DNA of 22,408 nt, taken from JACDAN01 sp036380355. Lineage in GTDB: Bacteria > Actinomycetota > Thermoleophilia > Gaiellales > Gaiellaceae. Where the stretch lies: assembly GCA_036380355.1 (NCBI GenBank), contig DASVEW010000010.1, positions 1 to 22,408 of the forward strand. Reading direction: 5' to 3'. Position numbers and translations under genes: made by a program. How positions within the stretch are numbered: position 1 is the stretch's first letter; each line of letters opens with the position of its first letter. Positions 14,225 through 21,455 of this stretch are shown here, piece after piece. The notes beneath the pieces were generated by a model that saw nothing but the letters and a program-made list of their open reading frames with translations, had not been told where the DNA came from and searched no databases.

Positions 14225-14870
14225 AAAACTTCTCGAGTTCGACCGCCGCTTCGGGCGGCGGTTCGTCGCCGGCGTGGACGAGGCCGGTCGAGGCTCGCTG
14301 GCGGGGCCGCTCGTCGTCGCCGGCGTTCTCTTCGACTACGAGCAGTTGCGCGACCACCGGTGCCGGCCGCTCGCGGGGCTGAACGACTCGAAGCAGCTGA
14401 CGACCGAGGAGCGCGAGGAGGTCTTCCACGGGGTCGTCGAGTGTGCGAAGACGTTCACCGTGCGGGTGATCTCCTCGGAGGAGATCGACCGGCGGGGGCT
14501 TCACGCGTCGAATCTCGAGGGCATGCGGTCGTGCCTGCGGGAGCTCGCGCCGCCGGCCGAGGCGTGTCTCGTGGACGGGTTCCGGCTTGGGCCTGCTTCT
14601 CCGACGCACACGGCGGTGGTGGACGGGGACGAGCGGTCGGCGGCGATCGCGGCGGCTTCGATCGTCGCGAAGGTCGTGCGCGATCGGGCGATGCGCCGCA
14701 TGGACGCGCTGTTCCCTGCGTACGGGTTCTCCTCGCACGTGGGCTACATCACGCCGCGGCACTCGGCGATGGTGCGCGAGCGCGGCCCGTCGGAGATCCA
14801 TCGGCGGTCGTTCCAGGCGCTCTGCTACCTGTCGCCTGAGGAGCTCGCGGCCCGGCTCGAAGAGGAATGA
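14121..14870 (+). CDS. rnhB: Ribonuclease HII
   Basis: RNase HII removes RNA from RNA-DNA hybrids and single ribonucleotides from DNA. From GTG 14121 the product is 249 residues. The catalytic acidic residues are Asp53 and Glu54 in AGVDEAGRGSLAGPLVVAGV, Asp152 in ACLVDGFRLG and Asp170 in VVDGDERS. IAAASIVAKVVRDRAMRRMD and YGFSSHVGYITPRH complete the family pattern. Residues 1-37 are a basic Pro/Ser/Lys/Arg-rich extension not needed for the fold and encoded inside the rplS tail. No start codon occurs between GTG 14121 and the core, so an overlap with rplS of at least 104 bases is unavoidable; ATG 14094 or 14097 are alternatives. Its end overlaps yraN as ATGA. Confidence 0.92.
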   Translation: MPQPSPPSSLPLKIPSRKRPSRPTPSSSPKPKRGRKLLEFDRRFGRRFVAGVDEAGRGSLAGPLVVAGVLFDYEQLRDHRCRPLAGLNDSKQLTTEEREEVFHGVVECAKTFTVRVISSEEIDRRGLHASNLEGMRSCLRELAPPAEACLVDGFRLGPASPTHTAVVDGDERSAAIAAASIVAKVVRDRAMRRMDALFPAYGFSSHVGYITPRHSAMVRERGPSEIHRRSFQALCYLSPEELAARLEEE

Positions 14871-15202
14871 ACAGGACGGGCGCGCGGGCCGAGCGGCGGG
14901 CGCGCCTCTTCTACCTGCTGCGCGGCTACCGGGTGCTGGGCGCGAACGTGCGGCCCGGCGGGGTGGAGGTCGACCTCGTGCTTCGGCGCGGCCGGCGGGT
15001 CGTGTTCTGCGAGGTGAAGGCGAAGCTGGGCGAGGGCTTCGGCGACCCGGCGGAGATGGTCGGCTGGGAGAAGCAGGAGCGGCTCCGCCGCGCAGCGGAG
15101 GCGTGGCTCGCGGAGCATCCCGAGGCGGCGGGCTGGGTCGTCTGCTTCGACGTGGTCGCGGTCACGCCGCGGGGCGTCCAGCGCGTGGCAAACGCGTTCT
15201 AG
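14867..15202 (+). CDS. yraN: YraN/UPF0102-family nuclease-fold protein
   Basis: A 111-residue member of the YraN family, which has a restriction-endonuclease-like fold; it is conserved beside rnhB and comM and probably acts in DNA processing, but its exact role is unsettled. The PD-(D/E)XK-like core is visible as GGVEVDLVLRRGRRVVFCEVKAK, with Glu34, Asp36, Glu49 and Lys51. RLFYLLRGYRVLGANVR precedes it and WVVCFDVVAVTPRG follows. The ATG overlaps the rnhB TGA, so the pair is translationally coupled. Length is normal for the family. Confidence 0.93.
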   Translation: MNRTGARAERRARLFYLLRGYRVLGANVRPGGVEVDLVLRRGRRVVFCEVKAKLGEGFGDPAEMVGWEKQERLRRAAEAWLAEHPEAAGWVVCFDVVAVTPRGVQRVANAF

Positions 15203-15235
15203 GACTCCTCTGCCGTCCGGCGAAGGTGGTTCTCC

Positions 15236-16348
15236 GTGGCCCCGACGCAGGACGCGCTCTACGCCGAGATCGACCTCGAGCTCTCGTGGTCGGAGCGCGA
15301 GCTTCCCGAGCGCGACCGGACGAAGCACGTCCACCGGCTCCACCCGTACCTCGGGAAGTTCATCCCGCAGCTGGTCGAGGCGCTCCTCGCTCGGTACGTC
15401 CCGAGAGGCGGCCGCGTGCTCGACCCCTTCGCCGGCTCTGGCACCACCCTCGTCCAGTCGCTCGAGAGCGGCCGCGACGCCGTCGGCGTCGACATCGCCG
15501 CCTTCAACTGCCTCCTCATGGCCGTGAAGACGCGGCGGTACGACCTCTTCGGGCTCGAATCGGAGCTGCGCCACGCCGTCCGGCGCGTGGAGGCGGTCGA
15601 CGGCGACGGCCCGGCCCCGAGCGGCTACGCGGCCGAGTGGTACGCGCCGCGCGCCGCCGCCGAGCTCCTCGCCTTTCGCGAGCTGATCGCCGGGTACGAG
15701 CACGGCGACGTCCTCCGCGTGATCCTGGCGCGCGCCGCTCGATCGGCACGGCGGACGACCCACTTCGACCTGGACTTCCCCCGCGCGCCGCAGATCGAGC
15801 CCTACTGGTGCCACAAGCACAAGCGGATCTGCCGGCCGGTCGAGCGCGCCGAGCATTTTCTCCGGCGTTACACGCTGGACACGCTCGCACGGATCAAGGA
15901 GTTCTCGTGCGCGCGTGCGCGCGGGCGCGAAGCCGAGGTGCTGCACGCTGACGCGCGCGAGGTTGCGTACGGCGGCCGCTTCGACGCAGTCCTCACCTCG
16001 CCGCCGTACCCCGGGCTGATCGACTACCACGAGCAGCACCGGTACGCGTACGAGCTCCTCGACCTCGAGGACCGGCGTGCTGTCGAGCTCGGCGCGGCGG
16101 CCCGCGGGACCAGCTCCGCGGCGCTGGCGGAATACGTCGAGGGAATCGCGGCCGTTCTTCGCCACGCGAGGGGCGCGATGCGGGCCCGGGCACCGGTCGT
16201 CATCGTCGTGCACGATCGGCGGGGCCTCTATCCCGAGATCCTGGAGCGCGCCGGTCTGTGCCTCGAGGAGCGTCTGAGGCGTCACGTCAACCGGCGCACC
16301 GGCCGGCGCGCGGGCGAATTCTTCGAGGACATCCTCGTCGCGCGCTAG
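15236..16348 (+). CDS. Orphan site-specific DNA methyltransferase (N4-cytosine/N6-adenine type)
   Basis: A 370-residue AdoMet-dependent DNA amino-methyltransferase. HPYLGKFIPQLVEALL (residues 36-51) precedes the AdoMet motif VLDPFAGSGTTLVQS at 61-75, then GVDIAAFN. The catalytic motif TSPPYPGLIDYHEQHRYAYEL follows at 254 onward, with SPPY as the target-base motif. The order AdoMet motif first, SPPY second, with ~180 residues between, suggests the target-recognition region lies in the middle (YWCHKHKRICRPVERAEHF). No restriction endonuclease gene is adjacent, so it may be a solitary methylase. GTG start with SD GAAGGTGG about 6 bases upstream; 33 bases after yraN. A role in RNA or lipid methylation is less likely given SPPY. 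Confidence 0.85.
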   Translation: MAPTQDALYAEIDLELSWSERELPERDRTKHVHRLHPYLGKFIPQLVEALLARYVPRGGRVLDPFAGSGTTLVQSLESGRDAVGVDIAAFNCLLMAVKTRRYDLFGLESELRHAVRRVEAVDGDGPAPSGYAAEWYAPRAAAELLAFRELIAGYEHGDVLRVILARAARSARRTTHFDLDFPRAPQIEPYWCHKHKRICRPVERAEHFLRRYTLDTLARIKEFSCARARGREAEVLHADAREVAYGGRFDAVLTSPPYPGLIDYHEQHRYAYELLDLEDRRAVELGAAARGTSSAALAEYVEGIAAVLRHARGAMRARAPVVIVVHDRRGLYPEILERAGLCLEERLRRHVNRRTGRRAGEFFEDILVAR

Positions 16349-16399
16349 CTGGCGCACATTCGGCGCGTAGCCGTCACAGACACGCGCGTTTTCGAGCCG

Positions 16400-16405
16400 T
16401 ACCGT
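16400..16405 (+). promoter_or_regulatory. Candidate -10 box (TACCGT) for leaderless comM
   Basis: TACCGT is followed by 8 bases and the comM GTG. No SD is present in the 65 bases between the methyltransferase stop and comM, so comM-dprA may form its own leaderless transcript. Confidence 0.42.
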
Positions 16406-16413
16406 CGGGCAGT

Positions 16414-17874
16414 GTGCTCGGGCGGACGGTCACCCATGCCCTCGTAGGCCTCGAGGCGCGCAAGGTGGAGGTGGAGGCCCACCTCCAGAACGGCGTGCCC
16501 GGACTCGCGATCGTCGGTCTGGCCGACCGGGCGTGCCAGGAGGCGAAGCACCGGGTCCGCAGCGGGATCGCGTCGGCCGAGCTCGAGTGGCCGTCCCGAC
16601 GGATCACGGTCAACCTCGCGCCGGCGGCGCTCCGGAAGGAGGGCTCCGGCTTCGACCTGCCGATCGCGCTCGCGATTCTGGCAGCGTCGCGGCAGTTTCC
16701 GCATGACCGGCTCGCCGGCCACGCGGCGATCGGGGAGCTCGCGCTCGACGGGCGACTGCGGCCGGTCTCCGGCGTGCTGGCGGCTGCCGAGGGCGCCCGG
16801 CGCGCGGGGCTCGAGCGGCTCGTATGCGCGGCGGAGTCCGCGGCCGAGGCGGCGCTCGCCGGAGTCGAACCGGTCCCTGCCTCGCATCTGGCCGAGGTCG
16901 TGGGGTACCTCCGGGGGGAGTACGACCCGCCGGCAGTCCAGGAGGCCTCCAACGGCGACGGCCCGTTGGAAGCGGTGCCGGATCTCACTGACGTGCGAGG
17001 CCAGGAACGAGCGCGGAGGGCTCTCGAGCTGGCCGCGGCAGGGGCGCACAACCTCTTGCTCGCGGGACCGCCGGGCATCGGGAAGTCGATGCTGGCCCGT
17101 CGGCTGCCGGGGATCCTCCCGACGCTGACGAGAGACGAGGCGCTCGAAGTCACGCGCATCCATTCGGTGGCGGGTCTCCTCTCGCGCGAGCGGCCGCTGG
17201 TGGAGAGGCGTCCGTTCCGCGCACCGCACCACAGCGCGTCTGTCGCGGCGATCGTGGGCGGTGGCCCGGGACCCCGTCCGGGCGAGGCAACGCTGGCCCA
17301 TCGCGGCGTGCTCTTCCTGGACGAGCTGCCGGAGTTCCAACGGCCGGTGCTCGAGTCGCTGCGGCAGCCGCTCGAGGACGGGATGATCGCCGTCGCGCGG
17401 GCCGAGGGGCGCGCCGTCTTCCCCGCGCGGTTCCAGCTCGTCGCGAGCATGAACATGTGCCCGTGCGGAGGCCGGGGCGATCCCGGCGCCGATTGCCGTT
17501 GCTCCCAGCAGCGGCTGGCGGCCTTTCGGGAGAAGCTCTCGCGCGCGCTCCTGGATCGATTCGACGTGGTCGTCGCGCTGCCCCGGCCGCGCGCGGCCGA
17601 GCTGGGCGGAGCGGCGGGCGAGCCGTCGCGCGCCGTGGCGGCTCGCGTAGCTGTCGCACGCGATCGTCTCGCGGCTCGGCCGTTCGAGCGGACGGATCCT
17701 GCCACGGCGCTGCTCGACCGGGCGGTCGAGCGTCTGCCGCTCTCCGGGCGGGGGCGAGCCAGGGTCGCTCGCGTGGCGCGGACGATCGCGGCGCTCGCGG
17801 ACGCAGACGCAGTGGAGGAGGAGCACCTCGCCGAGGCGCTCGCCTACCGGTCGCCGCGGGAGCTGGCGGAGTGA
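16414..17874 (+). CDS. comM: ComM-type Mg-chelatase-like AAA+ protein
   Basis: ComM is a hexameric AAA+ helicase that drives branch migration during natural transformation. The GTG start gives MLGRTVTHALVGLEARKVEV, matching the family; the N-terminal Lon-protease-like domain spans about residues 1-170. The ATPase domain has LTDVRGQERARRALELAAAG at 191-210, Walker A GPPGIGKS at 218-225, FRAPHHSASVAAIVGGG at 268-284, Walker B VLFLDELPEF at 299-308, and a Cys cluster CPCGGRGDPGADCRC at 349-363 that probably binds zinc, then LLDRFDVVV. Total 486 residues, slightly below the usual ~500-510. Its TGA overlaps the dprA GTG. No other transformation genes are in the window. Confidence 0.95.
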   Translation: MLGRTVTHALVGLEARKVEVEAHLQNGVPGLAIVGLADRACQEAKHRVRSGIASAELEWPSRRITVNLAPAALRKEGSGFDLPIALAILAASRQFPHDRLAGHAAIGELALDGRLRPVSGVLAAAEGARRAGLERLVCAAESAAEAALAGVEPVPASHLAEVVGYLRGEYDPPAVQEASNGDGPLEAVPDLTDVRGQERARRALELAAAGAHNLLLAGPPGIGKSMLARRLPGILPTLTRDEALEVTRIHSVAGLLSRERPLVERRPFRAPHHSASVAAIVGGGPGPRPGEATLAHRGVLFLDELPEFQRPVLESLRQPLEDGMIAVARAEGRAVFPARFQLVASMNMCPCGGRGDPGADCRCSQQRLAAFREKLSRALLDRFDVVVALPRPRAAELGGAAGEPSRAVAARVAVARDRLAARPFERTDPATALLDRAVERLPLSGRGRARVARVARTIAALADADAVEEEHLAEALAYRSPRELAE

Positions 17875-18716
17875 GGATCGCCCGGTCGGACGCGCGATTT
17901 CCCCCTCGGCTGAAGGCGATCTTCGACCCGCCGCCTGCGCTGTATCTGCGCGGCTCGGGCGATCCCGAGCTGCTCGCGCACCGCGCCGTCGCGGTCGTCG
18001 GCGCCCGCTCGTGTTCGACATACGGTGCCCAGGTGGCCCGGATGCTCGGGCGGGAGCTCTCGGCGGCGGGGTTGCTGGTCGTCAGCGGGCTGGCGCGAGG
18101 GATCGACGGCGAGGCGCACCGCGGGGCGCTCGAGAGCGGCGGGCCGACGATCGGCGTACTCGGCTGTGGGATCGACCGCGACTACCCGGCGGTTAACGCC
18201 TCGCTCTCCCGGCGCATGGAGGACGGCGGCCTCGTCGTCTCGGAGTACGAGGCCGGCGTCGAGCCGGCGCCGTGGCGCTTTCCGGCGCGGAACCGGATCA
18301 TCGCCGGCCTTTGTGAGGCGGTGGTCGTGGTCGAGGCGCGGGAGCGGAGCGGTGCGCTGATCACTGCCGATTTCGCCCTCGAGGAGGGTCGCGAGGTCTT
18401 CGCCGTTCCGGGCGAGATCACGAGCGCGCTCTCGGCCGGCTCGAACGCGCTTCTGAAGCTCGGCGCGACACCGCTGACCGGGTCGGAGGACGTGCTCGAC
18501 TCGCTCGGCATCGAGCGGGCGGCGGTGTGCGGCGATCCCGCCGTCTCCGAGGCCGCGCAGCGAGTGCTGACCGCGGTTCGCGACGCACCTTCGGCGGCGG
18601 ACGAGCTGGTCGTGAAGGCGTCGCTCGGGGCCGGTGAAGTGAGCGTGGCGCTGACGGAGCTCGAGCTGGCGGGGCTGGTCGCCGCAGCGGACGGCGTGTA
18701 TCGGGCGGTGCGATGA
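17871..18716 (+). CDS. dprA: DNA-processing protein DprA
   Basis: DprA binds incoming single-stranded DNA and loads RecA in transformation. The GTG at 17871 overlaps the comM TGA (GTGA), giving coupled translation. The Rossmann-like core shows AVVGARSCSTYGAQVAR (41-57), VVSGLARGIDGEAHRGAL (70-87), IGVLGCGIDRDYPAVN (94-109), RFPARNRIIAGLCEAVVVVEA (136-156), SGALITADFALEEGREVFAVPG (160-181) and SNALLKLGA (191-199). Residues ~215-281 form a winged-helix-like C-terminal domain. At 281 residues it lacks the ~70-80-residue N-terminal helical domain of many DprA proteins, because the core begins almost at once; the frame upstream is antisense-free but lies inside comM. Confidence 0.95.
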   Translation: MRIARSDARFPPRLKAIFDPPPALYLRGSGDPELLAHRAVAVVGARSCSTYGAQVARMLGRELSAAGLLVVSGLARGIDGEAHRGALESGGPTIGVLGCGIDRDYPAVNASLSRRMEDGGLVVSEYEAGVEPAPWRFPARNRIIAGLCEAVVVVEARERSGALITADFALEEGREVFAVPGEITSALSAGSNALLKLGATPLTGSEDVLDSLGIERAAVCGDPAVSEAAQRVLTAVRDAPSAADELVVKASLGAGEVSVALTELELAGLVAAADGVYRAVR

Positions 18717-18723
18717 CGCTGTC

Positions 18724-18729
18724 TACGAT
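18724..18729 (+). promoter_or_regulatory. Candidate -10 box (TACGAT) for the FAD oxidoreductase gene
   Basis: TACGAT lies just after the dprA stop and 6 bases before the GTG of the next gene. The 19-base gap contains no SD. Confidence 0.45.
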
Positions 18730-18735
18730 CGCTCC

Positions 18736-19866
18736 GTGGAGACGCCGTATTGGCTCGACGAGCCTTCCTACCCTCGCCCCGGGCCGCGGCACGACGGGCC
18801 GGTCGACGTTGCCGTCGTCGGCGGCGGCGTCACAGGCTGCTCGTGCGCGCTCACGCTCGCCGAGGCAGGGGCCCGGGTTCGCCTGTTCGAGGCGCGCACG
18901 GTCGCCTCCGGCGCGAGCGGGCGGAACGGCGGCTTTGCCCTCCGTGGCGGCGCGATGCACTACGGCATCGCGCGAGAGACGCTCGGGCCGGAACGCGCAC
19001 AGGCGCTCTGGCGGCTGACCGAGCGGGCGCTCGACAGGATGGCGGAGCTCGCCGGCGACGCGTTCCGACGCGTCGGCAGCCTCCGGCTGGCCGCAGACGA
19101 ACAAGAGAGAGACGAGCTGCGCGCGGAGTACGACGCGCTGCGTGCGGACGGCTTGGCCGTCGAGTGGGTCGACGAGCTGCCCGAGCGGCTCGCCGGCCGG
19201 TACCTCGGCGCGATCCTCCACCCGGGCGACGGGGCGCTTCACCCGGCGCGCTGGGTGCAGCGACTCGCCGCGAGAGCGGCCGGGGCGGGAGCGGACGTGC
19301 GCGAGCACGCACGCGTCTCGTCGCTGGACGAGCTCGAGGCCGACCACGTCGTGATCGCCTCCGACGGGTACCCGAGCGGCCTCGTTCCCGAGCTCGACGG
19401 AGTGATCCGGTCGACGCGCGGCCAGGTCGTGACGACGGAGCCGCTGCCCGAGCTCCTGTACGCCCGGCCGCACTACGCGCGGCGGGGGTTCGATTACTGG
19501 CAGCAGCTCCCGGACGGCCGGCTCGTCGCCGGTGGCCGGCGCGACGTCGCGCTGGAGGACGAGTTCACGTCCGAGGAGGCGACCACTGCGCCGGTACAGG
19601 CCGCCCTCGAGTCGCTCGTCCGCGACCTCGTCGGGCATCTGCCCGCGATCACCCAGCGCTGGTCCGGAATCTTCGGGACGTCGCCGGACGGGCTGCCGGT
19701 CGTGGGCGCCGTGCCCGGCCGCGAGGGCCTCTGGGTTGCCCGTGGCTACTCCGGGCACGGCAACGTGCTCGGGCTCGCGTCCGGCGAGCTCGTCGCGAAC
19801 GCGATTCTCGGCCGGCGCGAGCCCGAGCCCGAGCTCGAGCTGTTCGATCCGGCGCGCCTCCTCTAG
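18736..19866 (+). CDS. FAD-dependent amine/amino-acid oxidoreductase (DAO family)
   Basis: A 376-residue flavoprotein of the D-amino-acid oxidase/glycine oxidase superfamily, closest in look to gamma-glutamylputrescine-oxidase-like enzymes. The FAD-binding beta-alpha-beta motif is VAVVGGGVTGCSCALTLAEAG (about 25-45) with Glu52 for the ribose, followed by ASGASGRNGGFALRGG, a pattern shared with PuuB/OrdL proteins. STRGQVVTTEPLP and GRLVAGGRRD lie in the substrate domain, and IFGTSPDGLPVVGAVPG plus GYSGHGNVLGLASGELVA close the FAD fold. The substrate cannot be read from sequence. GTG start with no SD and TACGAT 6 bases upstream. Its stop shares CTAG with the convergent VOC gene. Confidence 0.9.
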   Translation: METPYWLDEPSYPRPGPRHDGPVDVAVVGGGVTGCSCALTLAEAGARVRLFEARTVASGASGRNGGFALRGGAMHYGIARETLGPERAQALWRLTERALDRMAELAGDAFRRVGSLRLAADEQERDELRAEYDALRADGLAVEWVDELPERLAGRYLGAILHPGDGALHPARWVQRLAARAAGAGADVREHARVSSLDELEADHVVIASDGYPSGLVPELDGVIRSTRGQVVTTEPLPELLYARPHYARRGFDYWQQLPDGRLVAGGRRDVALEDEFTSEEATTAPVQAALESLVRDLVGHLPAITQRWSGIFGTSPDGLPVVGAVPGREGLWVARGYSGHGNVLGLASGELVANAILGRREPEPELELFDPARLL

Positions 19867-20234
19867 CCCTGGTCGGGCATCGGCGCGTTCTCGTCGTTCT
19901 GCCACATCGAGAACCGATTGCCCTCGGTGTCCGTCGCGTGCGCGAACCAGCCCATGCTCGGCACGGGCTGCTTGTCCTCTGCCGACCCGCCGAGCTGCTG
20001 CACCTTCTCGCGTGCCGCGTCGATGTCCTCGACCGGGAAGTACACGACGATGCCGTTCTGGCCCGACTGCCGCGGCATCAGGCCGCCGCCGGACTGCTGG
20101 TCGTCGTTCGCGAACATGTAGTACTCCGCCGGCCCCTCGTAGCTCTGCCATTCGATCCCGAACATGCCCGACCAGAACTCGCGGGCGCGGCCTGTGTCGT
20201 CAGCGGGAACCTCGAAGTGCACGACCTTCGACAT
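19863..20234 (-). CDS. VOC (glyoxalase/bleomycin-resistance fold) protein
   Basis: A 123-residue vicinal-oxygen-chelate protein. It reads VVHFEVPADDTGRAREFWSGMFGIEW at the N-terminus, then a YYMFANDDQQSGGGLMPR strand pair, GIVVYFPVEDIDAAREKVQQLGG, and FAHATDTEGNRFSMWQ at the C-terminus, which is the standard VOC layout of two beta-alpha-beta-beta-beta units. His6 and Glu residues near the ends could bind a metal. This subgroup (often called glyoxalase-like) has no assigned reaction. The start is supported by GGGAGG about 6 bases upstream. Its stop overlaps the stop of the FAD oxidoreductase gene. Confidence 0.9.
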   Translation of the reverse strand: MSKVVHFEVPADDTGRAREFWSGMFGIEWQSYEGPAEYYMFANDDQQSGGGLMPRQSGQNGIVVYFPVEDIDAAREKVQQLGGSAEDKQPVPSMGWFAHATDTEGNRFSMWQNDENAPMPDQG

Positions 20235-20395
20235 CGATTTCCTCCCTCTCGACCCCTCAGCCGATATCGCTTTCTTGGACGTTCGAGAAGCTACCTCCGT
20301 TAGCGTCCGATCGGAAGCGCTTCACCACCTCGACACGGACCGCGAGGCGGCAGTGTGCTCACCTCTCCGGCGATACGGCTTCAAAATCAGGGTGC

Positions 20396-20401
20396 TACGC
20401 T
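20396..20401 (+). promoter_or_regulatory. Weak promoter candidate (TACGCT) in the 20235-20509 gap
   Basis: TACGCT resembles a -10 box and could drive the Cys-motif gene at 20510 with a leader of about 100 bases, within which CGCCCGAC occurs twice. On the minus strand TTCCGA, 17 bases, TAGCTT precedes the VOC gene. Both are weak. I see no RNA gene in the gap. Confidence 0.22.
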
Positions 20402-20509
20402 GAACGAAGCCAGGGTAGCCGCTTTGAGCGCCCGACCTCGCACCGCCCGACTTGGCGTCGTGCTTCGAGAGACCTCCCCCGGCACATCGGCCGCAAGAAC
20501 GGGAGGCTC

Positions 20510-20854
20510 ATGACGGAAGATCAGAACTTCGACCGCCTCGAGCGTGCTGCTCGGAACCAAGCGCTGTTCCGTCAGGTCAACGAGCGATTGCAGGAGCTCG
20601 CGACGACGTTCCAGGCCATTTCGGACAACGCCATGTTCGCGTGCGAATGCGCCGACCTGAAGTGCATCGCGCGCATCGAGATGTCACTGGACGAGTACGA
20701 AGCCGTTCGCGGCGATCCCAACCAGTTCATGGTCCTGCCGGGGCATGTCTATTCCGACGTCGAGGACGTCATCCGGGAAAGCGACCGGTTCCTAGTCGTC
20801 GCCAAGATCGGCAAGGCGGGGGCAATAGCCGAAAGCCGCGACCCCCGTTCGTAG
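20510..20854 (+). CDS. Small conserved-looking protein with CxCxxxxC motif
   Basis: A 114-residue soluble protein I do not recognise by name. The ATG has a good SD (GGGAGG, 4 bases upstream). Residues ~1-38 form an amphipathic helix (DRLERAARNQALFRQVNERL). Then FACECADLKCIARIEMSL carries a Cys-x-Cys-x4-Cys cluster, followed by DEYEAVRGDPNQFMVLPGH, IRESDRFLVVAKIGKAGAIA and the closing ESRDPRS. The evenly structured pattern and Cys cluster suggest a metal-binding or redox-sensitive small protein rather than chance coding. The convergent small ORF on the other strand ends 3 bases beyond its stop. Confidence 0.8.
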   Translation: MTEDQNFDRLERAARNQALFRQVNERLQELATTFQAISDNAMFACECADLKCIARIEMSLDEYEAVRGDPNQFMVLPGHVYSDVEDVIRESDRFLVVAKIGKAGAIAESRDPRS

Positions 20855-20857
20855 CTA

Positions 20858-21028
20858 TTAGTCCTCGGAGCCGCTGCGCAACTCGCCGAGCTGCTGCTCG
20901 ATCTGGAGGCAGAACGCCTCGATGTCGGCGACGAACTGACGATCGACGTCGAGCCCTGGGCCGCGCACGCGCTCGAGTGCCGCCCGGGACGCTTCGAGCA
21001 GCTGCGCCAGCCATTGCTCCTCGTCCAC
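20858..21028 (-). CDS. Possible small hypothetical protein (56 aa)
   Basis: On the minus strand GTG at 21028 opens a 56-residue ORF reading VDEEQWLAQLLEASRAALER, then DVDRQFVADIEAFCLQIEQQ and a TAA. It looks like two amphipathic helices, and the frame stays open upstream to a TGA at 21077, with protein-like residues (RFEGGGKRYAVL) before the GTG. GGAGG lies too far upstream of the GTG to act as its SD, so either the start is misjudged or this is the remnant of a larger gene. Function unknown. Confidence 0.35.
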   Translation of the reverse strand: MDEEQWLAQLLEASRAALERVRGPGLDVDRQFVADIEAFCLQIEQQLGELRSGSED

Positions 21029-21112
21029 TAGGACTGCGTACCGCTTCCCGCCTCCCTCGAAACGGGGACAGGTCGTTCAGGGGTGCATATCGGCGCGTCG
21101 TTCGGCGACGAG

Positions 21113-21360
21113 TCAGTTCAGATCGAGCGTCGGCAGGCTCAGCTCGCCCACCCGCTCCATCGCGGCGAGGGCGATCGCAAGATCCTGGATCGCGAGGCCG
21201 GTCGAGTCGAAGATCGTGATGTCGTCCTCGTCTCGGCGTCCCTCGGCCGAGCCGGCGAGCACGTCGCCGAGCAGCGCTACGTCGTCCCGGCCGACCCCGC
21301 CGGCCTCGACGGCGTTCCGCAGATCGCCCCCTGCGCGGACTGCTCGAGCTAGAGCCTGAG
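21113..21360 (-). pseudogene. C-terminal remnant of an ornithine cyclodeaminase-type gene (copy 1)
   Basis: The minus-strand frame encodes the last ~80 residues of an ornithine cyclodeaminase/mu-crystallin-family protein (NAD-dependent, normally ~320-330 residues): GGDLRNAVEAGGVGRDDVAL, LGDVLAG, DDITIFDSTGLAIQDLAIAL and the tail AMERVGELSLPTLDLN. Upstream of about 21360 the homology stops, and the open frame runs antisense into the NTF2-like gene, so the first three quarters of the gene, with the NAD-binding and catalytic parts, are missing. It matches the fragment at the right edge closely. The left boundary at 21360 is approximate. Confidence 0.75.
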
Positions 21361-21455
21361 GATTCGGGAGGCCGGGATCCCAGAAGTCACGGTTGACGCT
21401 GTCCGGCAGCGAGTGTTTGGCTTTGACGATCGAGGTCGCCACCCGGGAGGTAGTT

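Noticed and set aside
16345..18021. Long minus-strand open frame opposite comM and dprA
   Set aside because: Arg/His-rich shadow of two well-identified genes, without domain-like motifs.
20235..20509. Search for a tRNA, tmRNA or other RNA gene in this gap
   Set aside because: Short GC-rich repeats are present but no cloverleaf, CCA end or known RNA motif could be seen.
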